Below, piece after piece: positions 1 through 7,195 of a stretch of 12,037 nt of DNA. Each line of letters begins with the position of its first letter. The stretch's first letter is position 1. The notes under the pieces were generated by a model. That model worked only from the letters and a program-made list of their open reading frames with translations, was not told where the DNA came from and searched no databases. Location: assembly GCA_038240295.1 (NCBI GenBank), contig JBBSDW010000102.1, positions 1 to 12,037 on the forward strand. Reading direction: 5' to 3'. Source of the stretch: JABDDM01 sp038240295. Its GTDB lineage: Bacteria > Bacteroidota > Ignavibacteria > Palsa-1295. A program made the position numbers and the translations under genes.

Positions 1-616
1 GATCGACATATCCGGTCGAAGGATCGACCATGAAACTTGCAACAAGACTGTTGATCGGGATGACATCGCGGGTGATCTCGAATTCGATCGGAGCAGGAGC
101 GCCGGAGCGAAGCACGGTTACCCGAACTTTCGTCCCCTTCGGTCCGCGAAGTGCATGCTTTACGTCGTCGTCTTTTAGCTTTATCGCAGGCTTTCCGTCA
201 ATCGCGATAAACTTGTCACCAGCCTCGATACCAAGCCGGTCGCTCGGTCCGCCCGGGACAGGTGAATCAACTGTGATCGTGTCGCGAATGAGCGTGAACG
301 TGACGCCGATGCCTTCGAAGTGGCCGCTGAATTGCTCATCGGATTCCTTGACGTTCGAAAGCGGCATATAGATCGAGTGCGGATCGAGCTTGCTCAAGAC
401 GCCATTGATGCCAGCCTCATTGAGATCGTCGAGCTTGACGGCATCGACATAATCGGCCTGGATCAGCGAGAGCACATCGGAATACTTTTCGATCTGCTGC
501 TGAAGATTATCGTCCGAAAACGCACGTTCGATTCGCGCACCGAGGAATGCAGAAACAATAACGAGCACAAGCCCAGATAGGGCAAGGCGGCGGGGATTGT
601 AAAAAGTCATTTTCAT
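1..616 (-). CDS. S41-family C-terminal processing peptidase (CtpA/Prc type), N-terminal part
   Basis: Reading from the ATG at 616 gives 205 residues before the left edge; the C-terminal catalytic domain is missing. Residues 10-27 form a hydrophobic signal or anchor segment after a short basic N-terminus, so the enzyme should act in the periplasm or at the cell surface. Residues 72-88 carry the CtpA-family signature LDPHSIYMP. Residues 97-105 (SGHFEGIGV) lead into a PDZ domain at about 100-185, including GDKFIAIDGKP at 133-143. Known members cut proteins near their C-termini using a Ser-Lys dyad, which would lie beyond the window. A second ATG two codons downstream (610) is an equally possible start; neither has a Shine-Dalgarno. 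The 210-bp spacer upstream suggests its own promoter. Family assignment is firm; the substrate is unknown. Confidence 0.9.
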   Translation of the reverse strand, partial: MKMTFYNPRRLALSGLVLVIVSAFLGARIERAFSDDNLQQQIEKYSDVLSLIQADYVDAVKLDDLNEAGINGVLSKLDPHSIYMPLSNVKESDEQFSGHFEGIGVTFTLIRDTITVDSPVPGGPSDRLGIEAGDKFIAIDGKPAIKLKDDDVKHALRGPKGTKVRVTVLRSGAPAPIEFEITRDVIPINSLVASFMVDPSTGYVD

Positions 617-701
617 AATGGCGCTAATCGCGACGGAACGTTACCGAAAATATTTAAGAAAATATAAAAGCGAAGGGCATGAAACGAGTAGCTGAGCTAT
701 C

Positions 702-730
702 CAAATCTAACATGCCTATCGTTCGTGAAA
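702..730 (-). promoter_or_regulatory. Candidate Bacteroidota-type promoter for the S41 protease gene
   Basis: On the minus strand the motif TAGATTTG (702-709) matches the Bacteroidota -7 consensus TAnnTTTG at every fixed base. TTTC (727-730), 17 nt upstream, matches three of four bases of the -33 box TTTG. Directly downstream, near the expected transcription start, is the odd palindrome TAGCTGAGCTA (689-699), which could be an operator. The implied leader to the ATG at 616 is roughly 80 nt. This is motif matching only, and the sigma-factor preference of the organism is assumed. Confidence 0.35.
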
Positions 731-826
731 GTTCAGAAACGAAATTTCAGAAGATGCGGCATTGACAAAAGGATGCTCTTCATTTCACGTAAAGACTTGC
801 ACACTGTTTCAGCGCGCGAAAAAAAG

Positions 827-1912
827 TTATGGCGTTGAAACCGTCGCACGGTCCTGATCGGTAGCTGGTAGCTTGAGTGTCCATGACCCTGCAGGAAGCG
901 TCCTTGCCACGATCCACGGATTAAGCAGCTTAACATCTTTATAGGAGTAACCTTGCTGCTGTGCCCAATCGGAGACGGATGGAATAGGCCCTTGCACCGT
1001 GATCGTTTTGGTTTGAACGTCGCGAAAAGGCATCGTCTTCGCGAAATTGAGTCCGTATTTCTGCCCGTTCTCGAGCAATTCCTTCATCACAGCTACACGA
1101 AATACGTAACGCATTGTCTCGTCGTTCAGGTAGAGATTCCAGTAGCTTGTCTGATGCTGCCAGTCCATCGCCTGCCGAACATTATCCTCGCCCATATTAT
1201 AGCCAGCCGCGACGAGCGTCCAGGTTGGAAGGTCGCGTTTCATTTTCTGGAAATACCGGACTGCCGCGGCAGTGGACTTGTCGGGATCGAGCCGTTCGTC
1301 GATCAGATCGTCGACGCGAAGCCCGTATGTGATGCCAGTGCCAGGAATAAACTGCCAGAAGCCGTTGGCATTCGCCGGGGATTTTACATTCTTAAGTCCG
1401 CTTTCGGCAACGGCGAGATATTTCAGATCGGATGGCAAGCCGGCGGCGGCGAGGGCCTTATCGACGTTTGGAAATAACCGCTGTGCTCGTTTCCATTCAA
1501 GAAGGATCTGATCGGCGTTGTTAAAGTTATAGTAGAACTCGCGCTCGTAACGCTCGCGGATGTCCCAGTTTTCGAGCGGGATCCGCTCGCCGAAGATCGT
1601 TGCCGTCATCGGAGGCTGGATTTGGGTTACGTTAAGTCCGGCGTTGGTTGGGGCATCCTCGTGGACGCTCTGCGCATGCGATTCAACGAGCGCATACTCG
1701 CTGAACGTATAACGATCGAGCGTCATTGCGACAACCAGCACGACGAGGCCAGCGAGGATACCGTACGTCAGTAGTCGAGGTCCGCGGCCAAACTGTCTGC
1801 GGTTCTTCGGTGTCTCGACGGGTTGGATCATGCCTCTTTGGGTAATAGCTTTCTGAGATTGCAAGCCTTTAATAGCAAAAGCCTTACCAACCTTGCGCGC
1901 GAAGCGTCGCAT
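827..1912 (-). CDS. Membrane-anchored lytic murein transglycosylase, MltD/SLT-like
   Basis: A 361-residue protein predicted to cleave the glycan strands of peptidoglycan non-hydrolytically in the periplasm. A basic N-terminus precedes one membrane segment at about 47-65, most likely a signal anchor. The SLT domain spans about 150-290: LAVAESGLKN has the presumed catalytic Glu170, followed by ANANGFWQFIPGTG (180-193) and AAGYNMGEDNVRQA (235-248), all hallmarks of family 23 transglycosylases. The last 50 residues (about 300-349) resemble a degenerate LysM-like module, perhaps for wall binding. The start is uncertain. The ATG at 1912 overlaps pyrD by 29 nt and follows AAAGGTGG, though those bases also encode PyrD. 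The ATG at 1831 lies 52 nt past the pyrD stop and gives a 334-residue protein that keeps the membrane segment. It is the last gene of the run with pyrK and pyrD. Confidence 0.88.
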   Translation of the reverse strand: MRRFARKVGKAFAIKGLQSQKAITQRGMIQPVETPKNRRQFGRGPRLLTYGILAGLVVLVVAMTLDRYTFSEYALVESHAQSVHEDAPTNAGLNVTQIQPPMTATIFGERIPLENWDIRERYEREFYYNFNNADQILLEWKRAQRLFPNVDKALAAAGLPSDLKYLAVAESGLKNVKSPANANGFWQFIPGTGITYGLRVDDLIDERLDPDKSTAAAVRYFQKMKRDLPTWTLVAAGYNMGEDNVRQAMDWQHQTSYWNLYLNDETMRYVFRVAVMKELLENGQKYGLNFAKTMPFRDVQTKTITVQGPIPSVSDWAQQQGYSYKDVKLLNPWIVARTLPAGSWTLKLPATDQDRATVSTP

Positions 1913-2855
1913 CCACCTTTAAACTACCGACAAGTTCGCGAACGCTGCCGATCTTCTCTGCATGAACGTACCGTTCGAGCTCTTCAACGACATCGATGCC
2001 TGCGTGAGGATTTGCAAAATTAGCCGTACCAACCTGCACCATTGTAGCTCCAACGATCAGAAATTCGGCCGCATCGAGCCCATTCACGATGCCTCCGATT
2101 CCGATGATCGGGAGTCCGCAGGCTTTGCGAGCTTCATACACTTTCGCCAGAGCGATCGGCTTGATCGCCGGGCCCGACAGTCCGCCCGTCACCGTAGAAA
2201 GCCTCGGCATGCGCGTCTTGTGATCGACAGCCATCCCGACGACAGTATTGATCAAACTGATAGCATCGGCACCCGCCTCTTCGACTGTTTCTGCAAACGG
2301 CGCGACGCTCGTCACATTCGGGGTGAGCTTCATGATGAGTAGACGGTCAGTTGCCGAGCGAAGTGCGCGTGTGAGTTCTGCAGTTCGCTCAACGCTCGTC
2401 CCAAAGGAAAGTCCTCCGTCTTTGACATTCGGGCAACTGATGTTGATCTCATAGCCTGCAAGATTTTTCGTCGCGTTGGCCTCGATATGCTCAAGCACAT
2501 CGCGATATTCTTCAACGCTCGAGGCTGCGATATTCGCGATGATCTGCGTATCGAACTCGGCGAGATAGGGCAGCTTCTCCCCTACGAAGACATGCACGCC
2601 GACGTTCGCGAGACCGATCGAATTGAGCATGCCCGAAGCCGTCTCTACGATTCGATGCGGATAATTTCCGACGCGTGGCTTCCAGCTTACCGATTTGGTT
2701 ACGATGCCGCCGAGTTTATTGATGTCGCAATAGTTCTTGGCCTCGGCGCCATAACCAAACGTCCCGCTCGCTACGAGCACAGGATTTTTGAACATCGTGT
2801 GCTTCAGGAGCACCGACATATCGACCGCTTTTCCGTTCGTGCTGAATTCTGCCAT
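1884..2855 (-). CDS. pyrD: Dihydroorotate dehydrogenase, class 1B catalytic subunit
   Basis: Oxidises dihydroorotate to orotate, the fourth step of de novo pyrimidine synthesis, using FMN. The 323-residue length is normal. Visible motifs are NPVLVASGTFGYG (24-36), the active-site loop EINISCPNVKDGG with catalytic Cys141, IMKLTPNV (174-181), SLINTVVGM (200-208), GGLSGPAIKP (224-233) and the phosphate-binding IIGIGGIVNG (250-259). A catalytic Cys rather than Ser places it in class 1, and the adjacent pyrK indicates subclass 1B, a cytosolic heterotetramer that passes electrons to NAD+. Its ATG directly follows the pyrK stop (TAAATG), so translation is probably coupled. There is no recognisable Shine-Dalgarno. 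Confidence 0.97.
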   Translation of the reverse strand: MAEFSTNGKAVDMSVLLKHTMFKNPVLVASGTFGYGAEAKNYCDINKLGGIVTKSVSWKPRVGNYPHRIVETASGMLNSIGLANVGVHVFVGEKLPYLAEFDTQIIANIAASSVEEYRDVLEHIEANATKNLAGYEINISCPNVKDGGLSFGTSVERTAELTRALRSATDRLLIMKLTPNVTSVAPFAETVEEAGADAISLINTVVGMAVDHKTRMPRLSTVTGGLSGPAIKPIALAKVYEARKACGLPIIGIGGIVNGLDAAEFLIVGATMVQVGTANFANPHAGIDVVEELERYVHAEKIGSVRELVGSLKVDATLRAQGW

Positions 2856-3656
2856 TTATAATTCGATCGCGTTCGACATGAACGAAGGTCCCTCGGTGCA
2901 CACAAGCCGGAATCGTTTGCCCGTTTTTGCGAATGTCGCCTCGTCGGCGACAACAGGGCATCCCTGGCAGATCCCGATGCCGCAGGCCATCTCTGTTTCG
3001 AGACTTAGTTCACATGGGATATCATATTTTTCCGCAAGCGCCTTCGCTGCCCGCATCATTCCTGTCGGTCCGCAAACATATAACTTAGGATTCGAAAATC
3101 GCTTCTCCGAAAGATGCTGATCGATGAGCGCAACGTTCGTACCGTGAAAGCCTGCGCTGCCATCATCGGTCGCAACTTCGATCGCTTCGAGTCCGTGGCG
3201 TGCGATTAGTTTTTCCGACCGCGCTCCATAATATGTGGCAATGCGCTTGCCGGAGGACTTGAGCACTTCGGTAAGCAGCGGCATTGAAGCAACTCCTACA
3301 CCACCAATAATGAGTATGGCTTCGCGCTCAGTTGAATCGGCTTTCCACGGCTGCCCGAGAGGACCGAGTACATCGAGCATCTCACCCGGCATTGTGGCCG
3401 CAATGAGCGCCGTTCCACGACCGGTCACTTGAACAATGACGGAAACCGCTTCACCACTTCGCTGATAAACACTGAACGGACGGCGAAGCAGTGGATCGAT
3501 GGCGCCGACCCTGGGAAGAATGTTGACGAATTGTCCAGCACGAGCGAGACGTGCGATGTACGGATTTCGAAACGTAACTACGACGAGGCCATCTGTGATC
3601 TCCGTCCGTTCGGTAACTTCGGAAAGCGGTTTCTGCGCGAGAGAGCTATAGTCCAA
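2856..3656 (-). CDS. pyrK: Dihydroorotate dehydrogenase electron-transfer subunit
   Basis: Iron-sulfur flavoprotein partner of PyrD that carries electrons from FMN through a [2Fe-2S] cluster and FAD to NAD+. The 266 residues show a ferredoxin-reductase fold: FAD-binding RRPFSVY (58-64), nucleotide-binding IIGGVGVASMPL (116-127) and YVCGPTGMM (193-201). The cluster ligands are Cys225, Cys230, Cys233 and Cys253 (C-x4-C-x2-C-x19-C); the final spacing is somewhat longer than the roughly 14 I recall for Lactococcus PyrK. The start is a TTG at 3656. The reading frame upstream back to the previous gene holds no ATG or GTG, and a later start would cut into the FAD domain. It begins 47 nt after the TPR lipoprotein gene and abuts pyrD, so the pair should be co-expressed. 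Confidence 0.95.
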   Translation of the reverse strand: MDYSSLAQKPLSEVTERTEITDGLVVVTFRNPYIARLARAGQFVNILPRVGAIDPLLRRPFSVYQRSGEAVSVIVQVTGRGTALIAATMPGEMLDVLGPLGQPWKADSTEREAILIIGGVGVASMPLLTEVLKSSGKRIATYYGARSEKLIARHGLEAIEVATDDGSAGFHGTNVALIDQHLSEKRFSNPKLYVCGPTGMMRAAKALAEKYDIPCELSLETEMACGIGICQGCPVVADEATFAKTGKRFRLVCTEGPSFMSNAIEL

Positions 3657-3703
3657 GCGATGTAGCGTTAATGATTTCGAGAAGCTTCGTTCACTGCGGC
3701 GTA

Positions 3704-6205
3704 CTACTTCTTTTTGGGCGCATTGAACATCGGCGGCGCCACGAACGTCGGATCAGCCGGTGGTTGATTTTGTGTGTTCGCCGGATTATGCTGGACGCTG
3801 TTTTGATTCACATTTGGCGATTGGCTCTGCTGTATCGAATCGCCCGGCGCACCCTGGTTCTGATGAAGCATCTGCTGGCGGTGCTGCAATTGCTGCTGCA
3901 TCAGTTGCTGCTGTTCTTTTTTAACGCGGTCGATCTCCAGCTGTTGCTTCTCTGCGTCGGTCTTTTGCTCAGGTGGAGCAATGCGTCTGGCGGTCTGATG
4001 CTGTTCGTTCGTAAGATTCAGCGCGTCGGCCAGTCGCGGACGAAGCGATTCGGCATAACTCGAAAATGGATATTCGACAAGCACCCGTTTGTAATAAACT
4101 ACGGCGCTATCGTACCGAGATGCTTCTTCGTACGACACCCCGACCGCGAATAAACTTCTTGGTGCGACATCATTCTGTTTATAGCTCGTTACGACACCCA
4201 GCAGCTCGGGTTTCGCTGGATCGAGACCCTGTTTTTCGAGCGTTGCGTAGGCCGCACGATAGGCAACTTCCTCTTTGGAATTCGGATCGCGCGGGCCGCC
4301 AAAGAACGTGAGCGCCTGGCGCGCGTAGATCGACTGGCCATAGTAGGTAAGCAGCTCCTTCATCAAGGAATCACGACGCGCAATATTTTTTTCGCCCGAT
4401 TCAAGTTGAAGCCATGTATAAAGAACGCGGGCCCTGAATTCGTCCTTTGCGGTATCGTTAATAACGAAACGGTAATTGAGCGCTGTCTGATATTCAGCGC
4501 GGGCGGCGGGTCGCTCCGCGAAATTTTCGTAGGCGAGTCCAAGCTCATAGTGATCGCCAGCCATCCGAAGATGAACGCTATCTGCGAACTTCACAGTATC
4601 GGTCACCCCAAGTTTTTCGAACGCGCCCAAAATTCCCTTCTCTTTGCGAAGTTTCCCCTCGAGCTTTACGACTGCGGACTGTTCTTCTTTGGTCAGTTCA
4701 ACCTGACGATCGGGCTGCCACCTTGCACCGAGAACTTCCTTGACTGCTTCGGAATGGAGGACGGCGATCTGATTTTGATTCACATCGACGCCTTCACGGG
4801 CAAGCGTGATCTGCTTATCGAGCGAATCGAGATGCGCGAGATCGTTGCGCCAGCTTGAAAAATGCGATAGCGAGCGCATGCGGTCGCTCACATATTGATT
4901 CATATCGGCGCTCGAGAATTCATGCGTACCGATAAGCTGTGTTGCATATTTCGATGCACTATCGTATTGTCCCATTCCTCGCATCAGTTCGGCCTGCCTG
5001 TAGTGCACGCGCGAAACGATGATCTGGCTCTCCTTGCGATAGGTCGTGTCAACAATAAAATAAGCATTGTTGACCGTTGGATACAATGTTTCGCGATAGA
5101 GCTGCGAGCGCAGATCATTCTCTGCTTGCGCGCGCGCATCAAGATCGGTTGTGTAGGCAAGTTCATATTTCGCAGCAGCCCAGGAAGCGCCATACCGCGA
5201 CTTTTCCGAGACGAGCAATAGATCGGCTTTGGCTTCGGCAAATTTTCCAAGTTCGCGCTCGGCAAGTGCACGATCGATGAGTGCCTCTCCTTCGAAGCTA
5301 GCATCCTTTGAGCCATTGACAGCCCGAGTAAAGCTCGCGATCGAAGTCGCCCAGTCGCCATTTAGATACTGCATGACCCCAGCTTCGTAAGCGAGATGAG
5401 CGGCTTCATCACCCTTGTAATATTTTTCGGCTGCTTCGAGCTCCGTCGCAATCGCCGCGAGACTATCGGGAGTCCGTGCATAAATGATCTCCGCGATCGT
5501 CCGATGTGCGTCACCAAGAGAATGATCGTCGTGTTCTGCTTCGGCCTTTTTTACTGCTACGGCAAGTGCGATCTGCGCGGTGTCGAACTCATTACTCGCG
5601 AGCAGCGACCGTGCAAGAAACATCTGCACCGACGAGCCATATTTCGAATCGGGATAAAGCGCCTGTAGCTCTAAAAATTTCCGCTTTGCGCCCGCGACAT
5701 CGTTCTTATAAAATTGAGCTTTGCCAACGATATAGAGGGCGTCCTCGACATACTTTGTATCCTTCCGATTTGCAAGGATCTTCGAGCCATAAATGATCGC
5801 CGTATCGAGATGGACGTTGCTCTGCATTCCATGCACGGTCGTCTTCGTTCGCAGGAAGGTCGCCTGCACTTTGCTCACCGTACCATTCCGCTTCGAGAGC
5901 TGGCGCATCTCATATTCCTCGTCGATCCATCGATGCTGCTGCACTGCCTGCGCCTGTGTTTCGTTGTTAACAACAGGCTGCCTGTTCATCTGCTCTTCAT
6001 AGATATCGAGATGCTGCTGCGCGAGATAGAGAACGTTGAAATAGGCGGTGAACGTCCGAAACGTATGGCAGCCATCAAGCGCGCACGCTCCGGCAGCAAC
6101 GATAAGGACCGTCGATAGCAGCCTGATCGCTCTCGTTGAGAAAATCGAACGGACTTGGTTGATCGCTTTCAGGAGATCGGGCCGGACGGCAGAATGTTTG
6201 AACAC
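3704..6205 (-). CDS. Large TPR lipoprotein, SprE/PorW-like (type IX secretion/gliding family)
   Basis: An 833-residue protein beginning with GTG at 6205. Residues 24-46 make a hydrophobic export signal ending in LDGC; Cys46 is the likely lipidated residue, though Asp at -2 is atypical. The next stretch, HTFRTFTAYFNVLYLA (47-62), resembles the start of mature SprE/PorW lipoproteins of Bacteroidota, which support type IX secretion and gliding motility. TPR-type helical repeats follow: around 130-330 (for example AKRKFLELQALYPDSKYG) and around 560-745 (for example AVVYYKRVLVEYPFSSYAES). A less regular stretch at about 380-560 includes a charged helix. The final 86 residues are low-complexity and Gln/Asn/Pro-rich, ending in a basic NAPKKK. 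It is the first gene before pyrK. The family resemblance is from pattern recognition; a role in type IX secretion is inferred, and other TPR lipoproteins remain possible. Confidence 0.75.
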   Translation of the reverse strand: MFKHSAVRPDLLKAINQVRSIFSTRAIRLLSTVLIVAAGACALDGCHTFRTFTAYFNVLYLAQQHLDIYEEQMNRQPVVNNETQAQAVQQHRWIDEEYEMRQLSKRNGTVSKVQATFLRTKTTVHGMQSNVHLDTAIIYGSKILANRKDTKYVEDALYIVGKAQFYKNDVAGAKRKFLELQALYPDSKYGSSVQMFLARSLLASNEFDTAQIALAVAVKKAEAEHDDHSLGDAHRTIAEIIYARTPDSLAAIATELEAAEKYYKGDEAAHLAYEAGVMQYLNGDWATSIASFTRAVNGSKDASFEGEALIDRALAERELGKFAEAKADLLLVSEKSRYGASWAAAKYELAYTTDLDARAQAENDLRSQLYRETLYPTVNNAYFIVDTTYRKESQIIVSRVHYRQAELMRGMGQYDSASKYATQLIGTHEFSSADMNQYVSDRMRSLSHFSSWRNDLAHLDSLDKQITLAREGVDVNQNQIAVLHSEAVKEVLGARWQPDRQVELTKEEQSAVVKLEGKLRKEKGILGAFEKLGVTDTVKFADSVHLRMAGDHYELGLAYENFAERPAARAEYQTALNYRFVINDTAKDEFRARVLYTWLQLESGEKNIARRDSLMKELLTYYGQSIYARQALTFFGGPRDPNSKEEVAYRAAYATLEKQGLDPAKPELLGVVTSYKQNDVAPRSLFAVGVSYEEASRYDSAVVYYKRVLVEYPFSSYAESLRPRLADALNLTNEQHQTARRIAPPEQKTDAEKQQLEIDRVKKEQQQLMQQQLQHRQQMLHQNQGAPGDSIQQSQSPNVNQNSVQHNPANTQNQPPADPTFVAPPMFNAPKKK

Positions 6206-6293
6206 GTTTCGCTGGTTATACGCAAAAATTAACGTGCCTCTTGGGGACTTCGTTCACAGCGCTCCCCCAGCGGCCTTTTGAACCAATACGCCA

Positions 6294-7109
6294 ATGAACT
6301 TCGACCTGTTTCACGTTGATGCATTTACCAGCGATCCCTTTCACGGAAATCCTGCTGCCGTTTGTTTGGTCGAAAAGGAAATGCCGGACGATTGGCTGCA
6401 AAACATGGGCGCAGAGATGAACCTCGCCGAAACGGCATTTCTCATTTGCCTTTCGCAAAATCGATACGCGCTTCGGTGGTTCACGCCTGCGGTCGAAGTC
6501 GAGCTCTGCGGGCACGCGACGCTCGCAAGCACGCAAGTACTCTTCGATGAAAAACTTGTCGACGACCAAAAACCGATCGTCTTCGAAACGCGAAGCGGCA
6601 AACTGATTGCCGAGCGAAAGAATGGTAGGATCGCTCTCGATTTTCCGTCAGAGCCGCCAGTGGGTTGCGAGACTCCTTCGGGACTTGAGCGCGCACTCGG
6701 CATCTCGATCCTCTATTGCGGACGCAACCGGTTCGATTACCTGGTTGAGGTCGAGAGCGAATCAGCTGTGCGCGAAATGAAGCCCGATCTTGCCGCGCTC
6801 GAAGCTCTTGGTTCGCGCGGCGTGGTCGTAACTGCGCGAGCCGAAGCGACTGCCGACGCGGATTTTATTTCGAGGGCCTTTTTCCCGAACGTCGGGATTG
6901 CCGAAGATCCCGTAACGGGATCGGCTCATTGTATGCTGGGACCCTACTGGGCTCAGAAACTTGACCGTGATACACTCACGGGTTACCAGGCATCAAAACG
7001 GGGCGGGTATGTGCACGTTAAAATGAAAGGTGCGAGAGTCGAATTGTTAGGTGATGCGGTGATCGTGTTCAAGGCAATGATGACTTCGCACGTTACTGCC
7101 CAAAAGTAG
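6294..7109 (+). CDS. PhzF-family isomerase/epimerase-like protein
   Basis: A complete 271-residue member of the PhzF family, which adopts a diaminopimelate-epimerase-like fold of two halves. The N-terminus FHVDAFTSDPFHGNPAAV (6-23) and NLAETAF with Glu46, equivalent to the catalytic Glu45 of PhzF, are diagnostic. So are CGHATLA (72-78) and EDPVTGSAH with Asp205 (204-212). Characterised PhzF isomerises a phenazine precursor, but most homologues in non-phenazine bacteria have unknown substrates and no phenazine genes are present here, so that pathway should not be assumed. It is the only plus-strand gene in the window, divergent from the TPR lipoprotein gene across 88 bp and convergent with lon. 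No convincing promoter or Shine-Dalgarno was found in the 88-bp spacer. Confidence 0.93.
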   Translation: MNFDLFHVDAFTSDPFHGNPAAVCLVEKEMPDDWLQNMGAEMNLAETAFLICLSQNRYALRWFTPAVEVELCGHATLASTQVLFDEKLVDDQKPIVFETRSGKLIAERKNGRIALDFPSEPPVGCETPSGLERALGISILYCGRNRFDYLVEVESESAVREMKPDLAALEALGSRGVVVTARAEATADADFISRAFFPNVGIAEDPVTGSAHCMLGPYWAQKLDRDTLTGYQASKRGGYVHVKMKGARVELLGDAVIVFKAMMTSHVTAQK

Positions 7110-7135
7110 GGCACGGCAAGCCCAAGCGCTCTTCC

Positions 7136-7176
7136 AAACGGTGCGGAGAAAAGCGTTACTTCCCTCCACACGGTTT
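7136..7176. terminator. Weak bidirectional hairpin between phzF-family gene and lon
   Basis: An imperfect inverted repeat pairs AAACGGTGCGGAG (7136-7148) with CTCCACACGGTTT (7164-7176), 11 of 13 positions, around a 15-nt loop. It lies in the 86-bp gap between two convergent genes, where a shared terminator is expected, and its arms end in AAA/TTT on either strand. The U-tract is only three bases each way and the loop is large, so termination may be weak. Confidence 0.35.
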
Positions 7177-7195
7177 AAGATGAACCTGGGTACGG

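Noticed and set aside
30..580. Plus-strand open frames opposite the S41 protease
   Set aside because: The minus frame encodes clear CtpA/PDZ motifs over the same bases; the plus frames show no family resemblance.
686..702. tRNA-like D-arm motif (TAGCTCAG on the minus strand)
   Set aside because: No T-arm sequence, anticodon stem or acceptor pairing follows at tRNA spacing; it is better explained as a short palindrome near a promoter.
814..829. T-run after the transglycosylase stop as a terminator
   Set aside because: Seven T residues follow the stop on the minus strand, but no stable stem precedes them.
733..936. Small minus-strand open frame of 67 codons spanning the end of the transglycosylase gene
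   Set aside because: About half lies inside the transglycosylase gene in another frame, and the rest is in the promoter-bearing spacer. No domain or start signal is evident.
3671..4153. Plus-strand Leu-rich open frame with membrane-like character
   Set aside because: The Leu runs are the antisense of the Gln-rich tail (CAG/CTG codons) of the TPR lipoprotein.
6206..6293. TATAAC box in the divergent spacer as a promoter for the TPR lipoprotein gene
   Set aside because: No -35 or -33 element lies at suitable spacing, and a single AT-rich hexamer is not enough.
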